A stretch of 64,000 nucleotides of DNA from an uncultured Clostridia bacterium (GCA_938034875.1 CALHND010000002.1:248001-312000), one strand, 5' to 3'; positions 9,394-18,592 are shown, counted from the first letter of the stretch. The notes: a model not told the origin generated them from the letters alone. A program made the numbers and translations.

Positions 9394-11138
9394 TGGATAA
9401 CCGCACCGATTTCAATAACGACACAGAAAACACTGAAAACACTGAAAACACCGAAAACACCGAAAAACGCACACTAAAGCGTGACAATATCGAAATTGAT
9501 AACAGTGTGTTTGAAAATTCGACTGTTTTTTGCGCCGCAGAGGAAAAGCCAAAGAAAAAAAGTCGGCTCTCCCCTATTAAAAAAGGTATTATCTCAATCA
9601 GCTCTCTTGCGCTCGTCACTGCAATAGTTCTGGTGGTTGTACTGTTTGTTTTGCCAAATGACGATGATACTGTCAGTGAATCATCATCAACTACCTCAGC
9701 TACAACTGAATTTACAGTACTGACGGTAGACGAGAACAAAATTGAAAGCGTTAAGGTAAAAAACCAAAAAGACAGCTTTGAGCTAATTTCTGAACCCACC
9801 ACAGCCGAAGACGGCACAGCAACATTAAAGTGGCTTGCTAAAGGCTATGAGCATGTAGATTTCAGCACGCCTGAATACATGGTTGATGCTGTGACCGCTG
9901 TAAAGGCACTTAAAAAATTCGACATCGCTGATGCTCCCACAGTCTCATCCGACACATCAAGCGGCGAAAACGACCCCTACGGTTTCAGCCAACCATATGC
10001 CAACCTCGATGTTGCTCTTACCGACGGCTCGGGATACACTGTCACCGTCGGCAACATGTCTCCCGATAAATCGGGACGCTACATCAAGATTGACGGCGAG
10101 GGAGATTATGCCTCACACAGCAGTTTGGCTTATCTCATCAGCACATCTACTATTGACTGCGTGGGAAACGCGCTGGTTGACTGCGTAAATATAATAAGTG
10201 CGCCCGCATTTGTTGCAAACGGAGAAGACGACCCCTATTTTGAAGAGGGCTCTCTTACATCATTTGATAAAATACTAATCGGTGGTTCTCGTCACAAAAA
10301 CACAATCAAAGTTATTTGTCCGTCGGATGATTTATCACTGCTCAGCTACATGATTGAAGAACCGTCCGAACAGGCAGCCAATGATGAAAGCATCAACAGC
10401 ATTTTGACGCTTGCCGCAGGAGTTTACAACAACGGTGCCTACTGCCTTGATTACAAAAAAAGTGACCTGAAAAAATACGGTCTTGATAAGCCGTATGTCA
10501 CCTATTACATTAGGGCTGGCGACCGATATATTGACATGAAAATCAGTAATGTCAATGAAGATGGCTATTACGCTTACACCGTTTCATATTCTACCGACGG
10601 CGGCAAAACAGTTATTGACAATAATATAATTTATAAACTCGGCGCAGAAGGATTTGAATTTATCGAACTCCCATCAGAGAAAATATACTTTGAGAAACTG
10701 TTTGTTGAGTATGTTAAATACGTTAAGAGCATGACAGTTGCAGTAAACGGTCAAAAACCACACACATTCACTCTTGACCACGAAAAAGATAATGAGTCGA
10801 ACTTTACTGTAACCACAGAAAGCGGCAAGAAAATAGATAAAGATGAATTCTGCTATTACTATGCTCGTATGCTCTATCTGTCAGCACTGGAAAATGACGA
10901 AACCTCATACAATACAGGTAATGATTATACTATCAAATTCAACATTTCCTACACCACCGAAGGAAAAGCGGACGACGAAATTGCAATATATCCTTACAAA
11001 AACAATGTCCGCCGTTACATTTACAAGCTCAACGGAAAAGGTACTGCTCTTGTCAGCAGCACACTGGTCGAGGATTTGATCAACTGTCTGGAGCCGCTTG
11101 CAAAAGGTGAAAAGATCGGAAACAAATACGCAAACTAA
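9393..11138 (+). CDS. DUF4340 domain membrane protein
   Basis: A 581-aa protein starting at ATG 9393, with CGGAGGA 9 nt upstream; an earlier in-frame ATG (9369) lies inside the preceding gene and has no ribosome site. The N-terminus is polar and contains a T-E-N tripeptide repeat. A single membrane helix follows (IISISSLALVTAIVLVVVLFVLP, residues about 60-82). The large outside part resembles DUF4340 (VKVKNQKDSFELISE..., LKWLAKGYEHVDFST), a domain often encoded next to GldA/GldFG-type exporters. It is therefore probably the third component of the exporter. It ends at a strong terminator. Confidence 0.88.
   Translation: MDNRTDFNNDTENTENTENTENTEKRTLKRDNIEIDNSVFENSTVFCAAEEKPKKKSRLSPIKKGIISISSLALVTAIVLVVVLFVLPNDDDTVSESSSTTSATTEFTVLTVDENKIESVKVKNQKDSFELISEPTTAEDGTATLKWLAKGYEHVDFSTPEYMVDAVTAVKALKKFDIADAPTVSSDTSSGENDPYGFSQPYANLDVALTDGSGYTVTVGNMSPDKSGRYIKIDGEGDYASHSSLAYLISTSTIDCVGNALVDCVNIISAPAFVANGEDDPYFEEGSLTSFDKILIGGSRHKNTIKVICPSDDLSLLSYMIEEPSEQAANDESINSILTLAAGVYNNGAYCLDYKKSDLKKYGLDKPYVTYYIRAGDRYIDMKISNVNEDGYYAYTVSYSTDGGKTVIDNNIIYKLGAEGFEFIELPSEKIYFEKLFVEYVKYVKSMTVAVNGQKPHTFTLDHEKDNESNFTVTTESGKKIDKDEFCYYYARMLYLSALENDETSYNTGNDYTIKFNISYTTEGKADDEIAIYPYKNNVRRYIYKLNGKGTALVSSTLVEDLINCLEPLAKGEKIGNKYAN
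9423..9467 (+). repeat. Five tandem 9-bp repeats inside the DUF4340 gene
   Basis: Five units of A-C-N-GAAAA-C (last one ending AAA) encode T-E-N four times and then T-E-K. The unit is a multiple of three, so copy-number change would keep the frame. Confidence 0.85.
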
Positions 11139-11195
11139 TGACCGATTAAAAGAAACCATCGTGTCACTTTCTTAGTAAAACAACACTATACAGTA

Positions 11196-11234
11196 AAGCA
11201 CCGCATTTGTGCACAAAAATGCGGTGCTTTTTTG
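11196..11234 (+). terminator. Terminator of the exporter operon
   Basis: A 12-13-bp stem (AAGCACCGCATTT / AAATGCGGTGCTT) is followed by TTTTTT. Confidence 0.92.
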
Positions 11235-11268
11235 TCGGTAATAATGTGCCAATAATTTCATGTTTTAT

Positions 11269-11297
11269 TTGATATTTTAACCAATATGGTGTAAACT
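11269..11297 (+). promoter_or_regulatory. Probable promoter of the Ca2+ ATPase gene
   Basis: TTGATA, 17-nt spacer, TAAACT, placed 40 nt upstream of the ATPase start and after the terminator of the previous operon. Confidence 0.5.
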
Positions 11298-11336
11298 AAA
11301 TAATATGCCTACTTTTACATTTAGGAGGATAAATAC

Positions 11337-13979
11337 ATGATATGGCACAGTGCTGAACTTGGACAAGTACTACAAGAACTTGATACAAATGAAAAGTCCG
11401 GATTAAATAGCGAAGAAGCTACCAGACGACTTGCTAAATACGGTAAAAATCAACTGGAACAAAAAAAGAAAAAATCAATTATTCAGCGGTTTTATGAACA
11501 ATTTAAAGATTACATGATAATTATTCTGCTCATTGCTGCGGCTATTTCGCTTATTACCACCATTTTGTCGCACGAAAATAACTGGCTTGAGCCGATAATC
11601 ATTGTAGCTATTGTTTTGCTTAATGCTCTACTGGGTGTAATTCAAGAAAGCAAAGCCGAATCTGCGCTTGAAGCGCTTAAAAGCATGGCAGCCCCGTCAG
11701 CAAAGGTCATTCGCGATGGCGCACAGTCAATAATCCGTGCCGACGAAATAGTCCCGGGTGATATCATCACATTAGAGGCCGGCGACTATATTCCGGCCGA
11801 TGCGCGTCTCATTTCATCGAGCATGATGCGCTGTGAGGAATCGGCATTGACAGGAGAAAGCGTAAGCAGTGAAAAATTTGCTGACACCGTTTTAACCGAC
11901 ATCACTGCCATCGGTGACCGCTCAAATATGATATTTGCCGGCTGTTCCATAGCATATGGAAACGGTACTGCCGTCATCACCGGAACGGGCATGAATACCG
12001 AAATGGGTAAAATCGCAAATATGCTTGAGGGTGAAAACACAATTACCCCATTACAGCACAAAATGGCTGAGCTTGGAAAAACGCTTGGCACAGCCGCATT
12101 ATTTATATGTGCTGTTATTTTTGCGGTCGGTCTTATTTTCCGCAACACCGAAATTTCGCTGATTGACAGCTTTATTTCTGTATTTATGACAGCCGTTTCG
12201 CTTGCAGTAGCTGCCATTCCAGAGGGGCTGCCGGCAATCGTTACTATTGTACTGGCACTTGGTGTTCAGCGCATGATAAAGAGAAATGCTATTATTCGCA
12301 ATCTGCCCGCCGTTGAAACGCTCGGAAGTGCATCTGTCATTTGTTCGGATAAAACAGGTACTCTTACACAAAACCGCATGACTATGGTAATGCTTTTTGA
12401 CGGAAATGGTTTTATAAATTTAACAAAAGACCACGTTGCACTTACTCCTGCAGCCTCCTCGCTGTTAAAGTGTGGAGCTATCTGCTGCGATGCTGATGTT
12501 CACGTTACCAACGGCAGCCGTGTAGCAATAGGTGATCCGACTGAAATTGCAATAATTGATGCGTGCGAAAAGTATGTACGCATTGCTAAAAATGATATAG
12601 CAAATATTTATCCACGACTCAGTTCCATCCCATTTGACAGTGACCGAAAGCTGATGACCACCGTTAACATTATAGACGGTGTCACATACGCCATTGTAAA
12701 GGGTGCGCCCGACATTATGCTTAAGCGCTGTGTTGGTGACGAAATTGAAAAAGCCACCAAAGCTAACCTTGCTATGAGCTCGCAGGCTCTGCGCGTGCTT
12801 GCTGTCGGAATGAAGCGCATTGACGATATTTCACTGACAACCAACCCGACAAGCGATGAGCTTGAAAACGGTCTTACCTTTATCGGACTGATGGGCATGA
12901 TTGACCCACCAAGACCGGAAGCCCAACCTGCAGTAGAAAAATGCAAACATGCCGGTATTCGCACAGTTATGATTACCGGTGACAATGCTGCCACTGCCGC
13001 TGCTATAGGCGAACAAATAGGAATTATAGCCGACAAGGAAAGCGGCGTCATTACAGGCGACAAACTTGCACAAATGACCGACGATGAGCTATATGAAGCG
13101 GTAGAAAACTATTCGGTTTACGGCCGTGTGTCACCAGAGGATAAAATCCGCATAGTGCGTGCATGGCAAAAACGTGGTCATGTAGTTGCGATGACCGGAG
13201 ACGGTGTAAACGATGCGCCTGCGCTCAAAGCGGCTGACATCGGCTGTGCAATGGGCATCACCGGTACAGATGTTGCCAAAGGCGCTGCCGATATGACACT
13301 AACAGATGACAACTTTGCGACAATCATCTCCGCCGTAGAAGAAGGCCGCGGAATATATGCTAATATTAAAAAATCAGTTCAATTCCTTCTTTCATGTAAC
13401 CTTGGTGAAATTATAACCGTTTTCTTTGGAATGTTATTTTGGCACGTATCACCCCTCAGCGCAATTCAGCTTTTGTGGGTAAACCTCGTCACAGACGGTC
13501 TGCCTGCGCTTGCACTGGGAGTAGAACCTGTTGAAAAAGATATTATGCAGCGTGCGCCGCGCAAAAAAGACGAAAGTCTGTTTGCTCACGGTCTTGGCAT
13601 AAATGCAATTTATCAAGGAATAATGATAGGCGTGCTGACCCTGGCTGCATTTATAATAGGCAACAGAGTAAGCCCCGAAACAGGCAAAACAATGGCCTTT
13701 TATACCCTAGCTTTTTCACAGCTTGTCCAATCATTGAACGCACGCTCAAACAACTCTCTGTTTAAGATCGGTCCGTTTAAAAACAAGTGGATACTTGGCG
13801 CTATTGCTGCCTCTGCACTGCTTATGGCAGTTGTTATATTCACTCCGCTTAGTTACACATTTGGACTCAGCTCACTGACCAGCAACAACGTAGTTATAGT
13901 TGCAATTCTATCAATCGCACCGCTGTTCATTTGCGAAGCGGTCAAGTTTATTTTAGGATTTCTTAAAAAGAATAAATAA
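11337..13979 (+). CDS. Calcium-transporting P-type ATPase (SERCA/PMCA type)
   Basis: An 880-aa P2-type ATPase that probably pumps Ca2+ out of the cell. In order: N-terminal cation ATPase domain; ALTGES (actuator dephosphorylation motif, about residue 171); PEGLPAIV in membrane helix 4, the usual Ca2+-site motif; SDKTGTLTQNRMT with the phosphorylated Asp at about 338; TGDGVNDAPAL near 620; and a six-helix C-terminal cation ATPase domain (NLVTDGLPALALGVEP). Length equals the bacterial Ca2+ ATPases such as those of Listeria and B. subtilis. AGGAGG lies upstream of the ATG. It is followed 21 nt later by two cyclophilin genes; co-transcription is likely but a functional link is not obvious. Confidence 0.94.
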   Translation: MIWHSAELGQVLQELDTNEKSGLNSEEATRRLAKYGKNQLEQKKKKSIIQRFYEQFKDYMIIILLIAAAISLITTILSHENNWLEPIIIVAIVLLNALLGVIQESKAESALEALKSMAAPSAKVIRDGAQSIIRADEIVPGDIITLEAGDYIPADARLISSSMMRCEESALTGESVSSEKFADTVLTDITAIGDRSNMIFAGCSIAYGNGTAVITGTGMNTEMGKIANMLEGENTITPLQHKMAELGKTLGTAALFICAVIFAVGLIFRNTEISLIDSFISVFMTAVSLAVAAIPEGLPAIVTIVLALGVQRMIKRNAIIRNLPAVETLGSASVICSDKTGTLTQNRMTMVMLFDGNGFINLTKDHVALTPAASSLLKCGAICCDADVHVTNGSRVAIGDPTEIAIIDACEKYVRIAKNDIANIYPRLSSIPFDSDRKLMTTVNIIDGVTYAIVKGAPDIMLKRCVGDEIEKATKANLAMSSQALRVLAVGMKRIDDISLTTNPTSDELENGLTFIGLMGMIDPPRPEAQPAVEKCKHAGIRTVMITGDNAATAAAIGEQIGIIADKESGVITGDKLAQMTDDELYEAVENYSVYGRVSPEDKIRIVRAWQKRGHVVAMTGDGVNDAPALKAADIGCAMGITGTDVAKGAADMTLTDDNFATIISAVEEGRGIYANIKKSVQFLLSCNLGEIITVFFGMLFWHVSPLSAIQLLWVNLVTDGLPALALGVEPVEKDIMQRAPRKKDESLFAHGLGINAIYQGIMIGVLTLAAFIIGNRVSPETGKTMAFYTLAFSQLVQSLNARSNNSLFKIGPFKNKWILGAIAASALLMAVVIFTPLSYTFGLSSLTSNNVVIVAILSIAPLFICEAVKFILGFLKKNK

Positions 13980-14000
13980 TAATCAAGGAGCATAAATAAC

Positions 14001-14591
14001 ATGAATCAGCTTTCTACTCCAAAAAGCGGAGATACCGTTGCGGTAATTAAAACTAACATGGGTGACATTAAAGTAAAATTTTTTCCCGAACACGCTCCTA
14101 AAGCTGTTGAAAATTTTACTACACACGCTAAAAACGGATACTATGACAATATTATTTTTCACCGCGTTATTAAAGATTTTATGATACAGGGCGGTGACCC
14201 CACAGGCACGGGAATGGGCGGAAAATCCATTTGGGATAGCTCATTTGAGGACGAATTTTCACCCGAGCTTCATAACATTTACGGTGCGCTGTCAATGGCA
14301 AATGCAGGCCCCTGCACCAACGGCAGCCAGTTTTTCATTGTTCACGCTTCCACCATTCCCGACGGCATGACAGAACAAATGAACCAGCTTCCCGATAGCT
14401 ACCCTGCCGACTGTATAGAGGCATACAAAAAGGTCGGAGGCACTCCGTGGCTTGACTATCACCACACCGTTTTCGGTCAGGTTTACGAAGGTATGGACAT
14501 TGTTGACGCCATTGCAGGCGTTGCTACCGACGGCAGAGATAAGCCGCTAAACGACGTATTTATTAAGGGAATTGATGTTACAATACTGTAA
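14001..14591 (+). CDS. Cyclophilin-type peptidyl-prolyl isomerase, cytosolic
   Basis: A 196-aa cyclophilin that isomerises X-Pro bonds. Family motifs are visible: FFPEHAPKAVENF, FHRVIKDFMIQGGDPTGTG (catalytic Arg and the QGGDP strand), and LSMANAGPCTNGSQFFI. No signal peptide, so a cytosolic chaperone-like enzyme. Compared with the minimal family it has an extra segment (PDGMTEQMNQLPDSY...) before the C-terminal HTVFGQVYEG motif. It lies between the Ca2+ ATPase and a secreted paralogue, 20 nt from the latter. Confidence 0.93.
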   Translation: MNQLSTPKSGDTVAVIKTNMGDIKVKFFPEHAPKAVENFTTHAKNGYYDNIIFHRVIKDFMIQGGDPTGTGMGGKSIWDSSFEDEFSPELHNIYGALSMANAGPCTNGSQFFIVHASTIPDGMTEQMNQLPDSYPADCIEAYKKVGGTPWLDYHHTVFGQVYEGMDIVDAIAGVATDGRDKPLNDVFIKGIDVTIL

Positions 14592-14611
14592 GTTTCGGGA
14601 GGTATAAAATT

Positions 14612-15523
14612 ATGAAAAGCATTAGAGTTATTGGATTGCTGCTCGCAGCCGTTATGCTTATTTCGGCAGTTGGTTGCGGTTCAGATAAAAATGGCACTAA
14701 GACATCATCAACCGCAAATAATGATGTGTTCACTTTTGACGACAGCATATCCCCCATAAACGAATTGTCTGAAGCATATGCTGACAAACAGTATGGTTTC
14801 CAGACCGAAATGCCCGAAAAAGGCGAAGAAGTTGCTGTTTTGCATACAAGTATGGGCGATATCTATATTCGTCTTTTCCCCGAAGGCGCTCCAAAAGCAG
14901 TAGAAAACTTTAAAACTCACATAAAGAACGGTTATTACGATGGTTTAACTTTTCATAGAGTCTGGAACGACTTTATGATTCATGGTGGCGACCCTGAAGG
15001 CACAGGCAACGGTGGCGAATCGATTTGGGGTGAATCTTTTGAGGATGAATTTTGCGATAAGCTTTTAAACATTCGCGGTTCGCTTGCTATGGCAAACTCC
15101 GGAATAGATACTAATGGCAGCCAGTTTTTCATCAATCAGGCTACAGCAGGAAGCATTAATCGCAATGACTTTAATTACGATCAAACCATTACTGAAATGG
15201 TACAATATTATAAGCAGGCTTATGATGCTTACGGTGAAAGTATTTTTCAGCAATACCCGAATGTAAATGAGTTTGTTTATACAAATCTTACTCCCAACCC
15301 AAAGTTCGTTCCTAATGAAGTATGGGATTTGTACGAAAACCTTGGCGGTAACATTCACCTTGACGGCGCATGGAGAGCTACCGGTGGTCACACCGTTTTT
15401 GGTCAGGTTTACGAAGGTTTGGACGTTGTTGACGCCATTGCAAAGGTTGAAGTTGACGATGCCCGCAAACCGCTTGAATCAGTTATTATAAAAAGTGCTG
15501 AAATCAAAAAATACGGCAAATAA
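14612..15523 (+). CDS. Lipoprotein cyclophilin (peptidyl-prolyl isomerase)
   Basis: A 303-aa paralogue of the preceding gene, exported and lipid-anchored: signal peptide MKSIRVIGLLLAAVMLIS with a Cys at residue 23 (AVGC), followed by a Ser/Thr/Asp linker. The isomerase domain keeps FFPEGAPKAVENF-like, FHRVWNDFMIHGGDPEGTG and NGSQFFINQ motifs (note IHGGDP where most have IQGGDP). About 60 extra residues, rich in Tyr, Gln and Asn, are inserted between the NGSQFF strand and the HTVFGQVYEG motif. It probably folds surface proteins. AGGTAT-type ribosome site upstream. Confidence 0.9.
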   Translation: MKSIRVIGLLLAAVMLISAVGCGSDKNGTKTSSTANNDVFTFDDSISPINELSEAYADKQYGFQTEMPEKGEEVAVLHTSMGDIYIRLFPEGAPKAVENFKTHIKNGYYDGLTFHRVWNDFMIHGGDPEGTGNGGESIWGESFEDEFCDKLLNIRGSLAMANSGIDTNGSQFFINQATAGSINRNDFNYDQTITEMVQYYKQAYDAYGESIFQQYPNVNEFVYTNLTPNPKFVPNEVWDLYENLGGNIHLDGAWRATGGHTVFGQVYEGLDVVDAIAKVEVDDARKPLESVIIKSAEIKKYGK

Positions 15524-15551
15524 ACCGATTGGAAAACAGGTAGTTTGAATC

Positions 15552-16298
15552 ATGTTACTAAATAAATTTGCATTACAGCTTTTTTCTGTCAGAAAAAGCT
15601 TTGAAATTTCCCCTGAAGCAACTCTTAAAAAGGTTTCTGATTTAGGATATTCAGGCGTAGAAGTGGCAGGTTTTGCTTCACTTTCGCCAGCTCACTTTCG
15701 CGAAATTTGCGACAATTTGGGTCTTGAAATATATGCAATGCATGGTGGCGAGAGCGATTTAAAGCCTGAAAATATTCAAAAAACGCTGTCTGTGCTTAAC
15801 GAAATCGGTTGCAGCAAATTTGTTTGCGCTTGGGTACCAAAAATAAAAAGCATGTACGAACTTTTTGATGTATGTGAGCGGTTCAACAGCTATGCCGCTA
15901 TTATGAAAGAAAATGGAGCACAGTTCTTTTTTCATAACCATGACGATGAGATGGTGCGGCTTGACGGAGACAAAACCATATTAGAGCTTTTGATTGAAAA
16001 CACGGAAAAAGCCGTCGGTTATGAGCTTGATACAGGATGGTGCAATTTTGGCGGTGTTGACTCATGCGATATTATTAGACGATATTCCGACCGCATAGGT
16101 CTGATTCATCTAAAACAGCTTAAAGAGATCGGTACACGCATAATAACCGAATTACCAAACGGTAGCGTCATTGATGCCGAAAAAATCATTTCTGTGTGTC
16201 ATCAAAATGGTATTGACCGATTCATAGTAGAACAGGATGATTCAGACGACGATATTAAAAGCGCAAAAATAAATGCGGATTATTTGCTTCGGATGTGA
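15552..16298 (+). CDS. Sugar phosphate isomerase/epimerase (TIM barrel)
   Basis: A 248-aa member of the xylose-isomerase-like TIM barrel family (AP endonuclease 2 fold). Visible features are LQLFSVR at the start, DLGYSGVEVAGF, FFHNHDDEM (metal-binding His and Glu/Asp), ELDTGWCNFGGVD (metal ligand Asp), and IVEQDD near the end. The precise sugar substrate cannot be told from sequence. It is 6 nt from the ThuA gene; this pair is common in sugar or sugar-acid catabolic loci. No transporter or regulator is next to it. Confidence 0.88.
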   Translation: MLLNKFALQLFSVRKSFEISPEATLKKVSDLGYSGVEVAGFASLSPAHFREICDNLGLEIYAMHGGESDLKPENIQKTLSVLNEIGCSKFVCAWVPKIKSMYELFDVCERFNSYAAIMKENGAQFFFHNHDDEMVRLDGDKTILELLIENTEKAVGYELDTGWCNFGGVDSCDIIRRYSDRIGLIHLKQLKEIGTRIITELPNGSVIDAEKIISVCHQNGIDRFIVEQDDSDDDIKSAKINADYLLRM

Positions 16299-16304
16299 CT
16301 CGAA

Positions 16305-17030
16305 ATGATAAATGTTACCGTATGGTGCGAATACCGGCAGGCTAAAACGCAGGACGATGTAAAAGCCATTTATCCAAGCGGAATTAAGCAGACTATAAAA
16401 GAATTTCTTGACCAAGATCCCCTGCTTAACGTTCGTACGGCTTGTCTGGATGACCCCGAATGCGGGCTTAGCGATGAACAGCTAAAAAACACCGATGTTC
16501 TCATTTGGTGGAGTCATGTGGCTCACAATGAGGTGCCGGACGAGCTGGTCAAAAAAATCCACGACCGTGTTTTGTGCGGTATGGGTCTTATAATTCTGCA
16601 CTCAGCCCATATGTCAAAAATAATGCGTGCCGTGCTCGGTACTTCCTGCACGCTCAAATGGTACGAAAACAAAGATAACTGCCGCGAGCGCGTATGGTGC
16701 ACCGACCCATCACATCCTATTGCCGCGGGCATCGGTGAATATTTTGAACTTGATCATGAGGAAATGTACGGCGAATTTTTCGACATTCCAAAACCAGAGT
16801 CGGTGGTATTCACCGGGTGGTTTAATACAGGTCATGTTTTTCGCAGCGGTTGCACATGGACACGCGGATACGGCAAAATTTTCTACTTTCAGCCCGGTCA
16901 CGAGCAATTCCCCGTTTACTATAACGAAAATGTGCAGCGCATTATAAATAATGCCGTAAAATGGGCATATTCCGAAACAAGCAGGGCTCAGCTTGACTGC
17001 CCAAATGCTCAGCCGCTTGAAAACATTTAA
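16305..17030 (+). CDS. ThuA domain protein
   Basis: A 241-aa ThuA-like protein (class I glutamine amidotransferase-like fold; ThuA is linked to trehalose/disaccharide use in rhizobia). Characteristic segments are NVTVWCEYRQ, DVLIWWSHVAHNEVPDE, GLIILHSAHMSK, HPIAAGIGEYFELDHEEMYGE and GYGKIFYFQPGHEQFPVY. No signal peptide. It is translated right behind the isomerase gene and closes the transcript with a terminator. Confidence 0.9.
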   Translation: MINVTVWCEYRQAKTQDDVKAIYPSGIKQTIKEFLDQDPLLNVRTACLDDPECGLSDEQLKNTDVLIWWSHVAHNEVPDELVKKIHDRVLCGMGLIILHSAHMSKIMRAVLGTSCTLKWYENKDNCRERVWCTDPSHPIAAGIGEYFELDHEEMYGEFFDIPKPESVVFTGWFNTGHVFRSGCTWTRGYGKIFYFQPGHEQFPVYYNENVQRIINNAVKWAYSETSRAQLDCPNAQPLENI

Positions 17031-17046
17031 ACTGAATAAAAATTTC

Positions 17047-17085
17047 AAAAAGCATTAACGATTTTTCGTTAATGCTTTTTTTATA
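17047..17085 (+). terminator. Terminator after the ThuA gene
   Basis: Stem AAAGCATTAACGA / TCGTTAATGCTTT followed by T residues. Confidence 0.9.
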
Positions 17086-17129
17086 AATATCATATTTTTC
17101 TTTTTTTGTTTGTTTTAATCTCATATGTA

Positions 17130-17153
17130 CATCGGCAGCTCATGCTGCCGATG
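17130..17153. other. Hairpin next to the 59-aa gene
   Basis: Perfect 10-bp stem CATCGGCAGC / GCTGCCGATG with a TCAT loop, 6 nt beyond the stop of the 59-aa gene. There is no T-run after it on the minus strand, so termination is uncertain. Confidence 0.5.
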
Positions 17154-17159
17154 CGCGGC

Positions 17160-17339
17160 TCATTTCTTTGGCAATCCCTGTGAAATAGTCGGATACTCAT
17201 TATCGGAATCAGATGTCGGCTGGATTTCATAGGTGCCGTATTTGTTTACCATATCATATGTGGTCTCAGGCTGACCAAGTATCGGAACGGCTGACAGCTC
17301 CGATGCAATATGCTCGCCGCGTCGTTTCTTACTTTTCAT
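17160..17339 (-). CDS. Small protein of 59 aa, unknown
   Basis: An unrecognised small gene: ATG at 17339, GGTGAT-type ribosome site 5 nt upstream, TGA at 17160. The protein starts with a very basic stretch (MKSKKRRGEH) and ends GLPKK; the middle is acidic and polar with NKYGTYEIQPT and NEYPTISQG. No membrane helix or signal peptide. It lies in a gap between the ThuA terminator and the galE terminator, reads in the direction of galE, and has a hairpin at its stop. Composition and codon pattern look protein-like, but no family is recognised. Confidence 0.6.
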   Translation of the reverse strand: MKSKKRRGEHIASELSAVPILGQPETTYDMVNKYGTYEIQPTSDSDNEYPTISQGLPKK

Positions 17340-17374
17340 TTATATCACCGATAATATTGTACCGCAAAACATAA

Positions 17375-17419
17375 AAAAAATGCTTTCCGTTTTTTAACGA
17401 AAAGCATTTTTTAATTTTT
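17375..17419 (-). terminator. Terminator of galE
   Basis: Stem AATGCTTT-C-CGTT / AACGAAAAGCATT (one wobble) with A-run on one side and T-run on the other; follows the galE stop. Confidence 0.85.
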
Positions 17420-17420
17420 T

Positions 17421-18434
17421 TTATTTTTCAAAACCGTTGGGGTTTTGTGACTGCCAACGCCATGTATCCTCGCACATTTTATCGACGCCAAGTTTGGTTT
17501 CAAATCCAAGCAATTCCTTTGCTTTTGTTGGATCAGCGTAAAATTCAGGCAAGTCACCTGATCTGCGCGGTGCAACCTTATACGGTATTTCGTGACCGCA
17601 AGCATTTTCAAACGCATGCAAAAGCTCAAACACGCTGTATCCCCTACCAGCTCCCAAGTTTATAGCTTCAATTCCGGTTCTGTTTGCGACATAATCTACC
17701 GCTTTAACGTGACCGATGGCAAGGTCTGTAACATGAATATAATCGCGAACTCCGGTGCCGTCTTTTGTTTCATAATCGTCACCGTAAATTGATAGGCATG
17801 GCAATTTGCCGATTGCAACCTGTGAAATATAGGGCAACAAATTGTTTGGAATACCATTCGGATCTTCGCCGATAAGTCCCGACTCGTGTGCACCAATTGG
17901 ATTAAAATATCGAAGCAGTGCAATGCTCCAGTTATTATCGGAATCATATAGGTCTTTTAATATTTCTTCGATCATATACTTAGTGCGGCCATAAGGGTTT
18001 GTACAATGACCAACATGCATATCCTCACGGTACGGAATGGGCGAATCACCGTAAACAGTGGCAGACGATGAAAAAACAAGCTTTTTAACATTCATCTTTG
18101 CCATTACTTTGCACAAAGTAACAGTGCCGCCAATATTATTTTCATAGTAGTCGAGCGGTATTTTGCATGATTCGCCAACTGCCTTTAGTCCTGCAAAATG
18201 AATAACCGATTCAATTTTATTTTCGCTAAAAACTTTTTCAAGTTCTTCAGCGTTGCGTATGTCGCATTTATAAAATTTGGCTGACTTGCCTGTAATTTTT
18301 TGAATGCGGCGCAGCGACTCCTCCTTGGAATTATACAAATTGTCAACAACTACTACATCGTAGCCTGCATTAAGCAGCTCAACGCAAGCATGGCTTCCGA
18401 TATATCCTGCTCCGCCTGTGACCAAAATTGACAT
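17421..18434 (-). CDS. galE: UDP-glucose 4-epimerase
   Basis: A 337-aa short-chain dehydrogenase-type epimerase converting UDP-galactose and UDP-glucose (Leloir pathway and surface polysaccharide supply). The N-terminal NAD site GGAGYIGSH covers residues 7-15; SSSATVYG carries the catalytic Ser/Thr; YGRTK near residues 148-152 is the catalytic Tyr-x-x-x-Lys. LLRYFNPIGAHESGLIGEDP and the C-terminal substrate loop are as in GalE. Start ATG with TAGGAG upstream. It is alone on its transcript with its own promoter and terminator. Confidence 0.95.
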   Translation of the reverse strand: MSILVTGGAGYIGSHACVELLNAGYDVVVVDNLYNSKEESLRRIQKITGKSAKFYKCDIRNAEELEKVFSENKIESVIHFAGLKAVGESCKIPLDYYENNIGGTVTLCKVMAKMNVKKLVFSSSATVYGDSPIPYREDMHVGHCTNPYGRTKYMIEEILKDLYDSDNNWSIALLRYFNPIGAHESGLIGEDPNGIPNNLLPYISQVAIGKLPCLSIYGDDYETKDGTGVRDYIHVTDLAIGHVKAVDYVANRTGIEAINLGAGRGYSVFELLHAFENACGHEIPYKVAPRRSGDLPEFYADPTKAKELLGFETKLGVDKMCEDTWRWQSQNPNGFEK

Positions 18435-18476
18435 ATACCCAACTCCTATTCATCGCATTATTTATCTCATAATGAG

Positions 18477-18505
18477 ATTATATTACATATTTTTTTATTT
18501 TGCAA
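18477..18505 (-). promoter_or_regulatory. galE promoter
   Basis: On the minus strand: TTGCAA, 17-nt spacer, TATAAT; about 43 nt upstream of the galE ATG. Confidence 0.65.
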
Positions 18506-18592
18506 ATAGATTTATGTTCCATACTTCTATAATATTATCCCATCGCAGCTTATAATCTCATCTTATAATATGCATTTTACGGCATTATGCTT

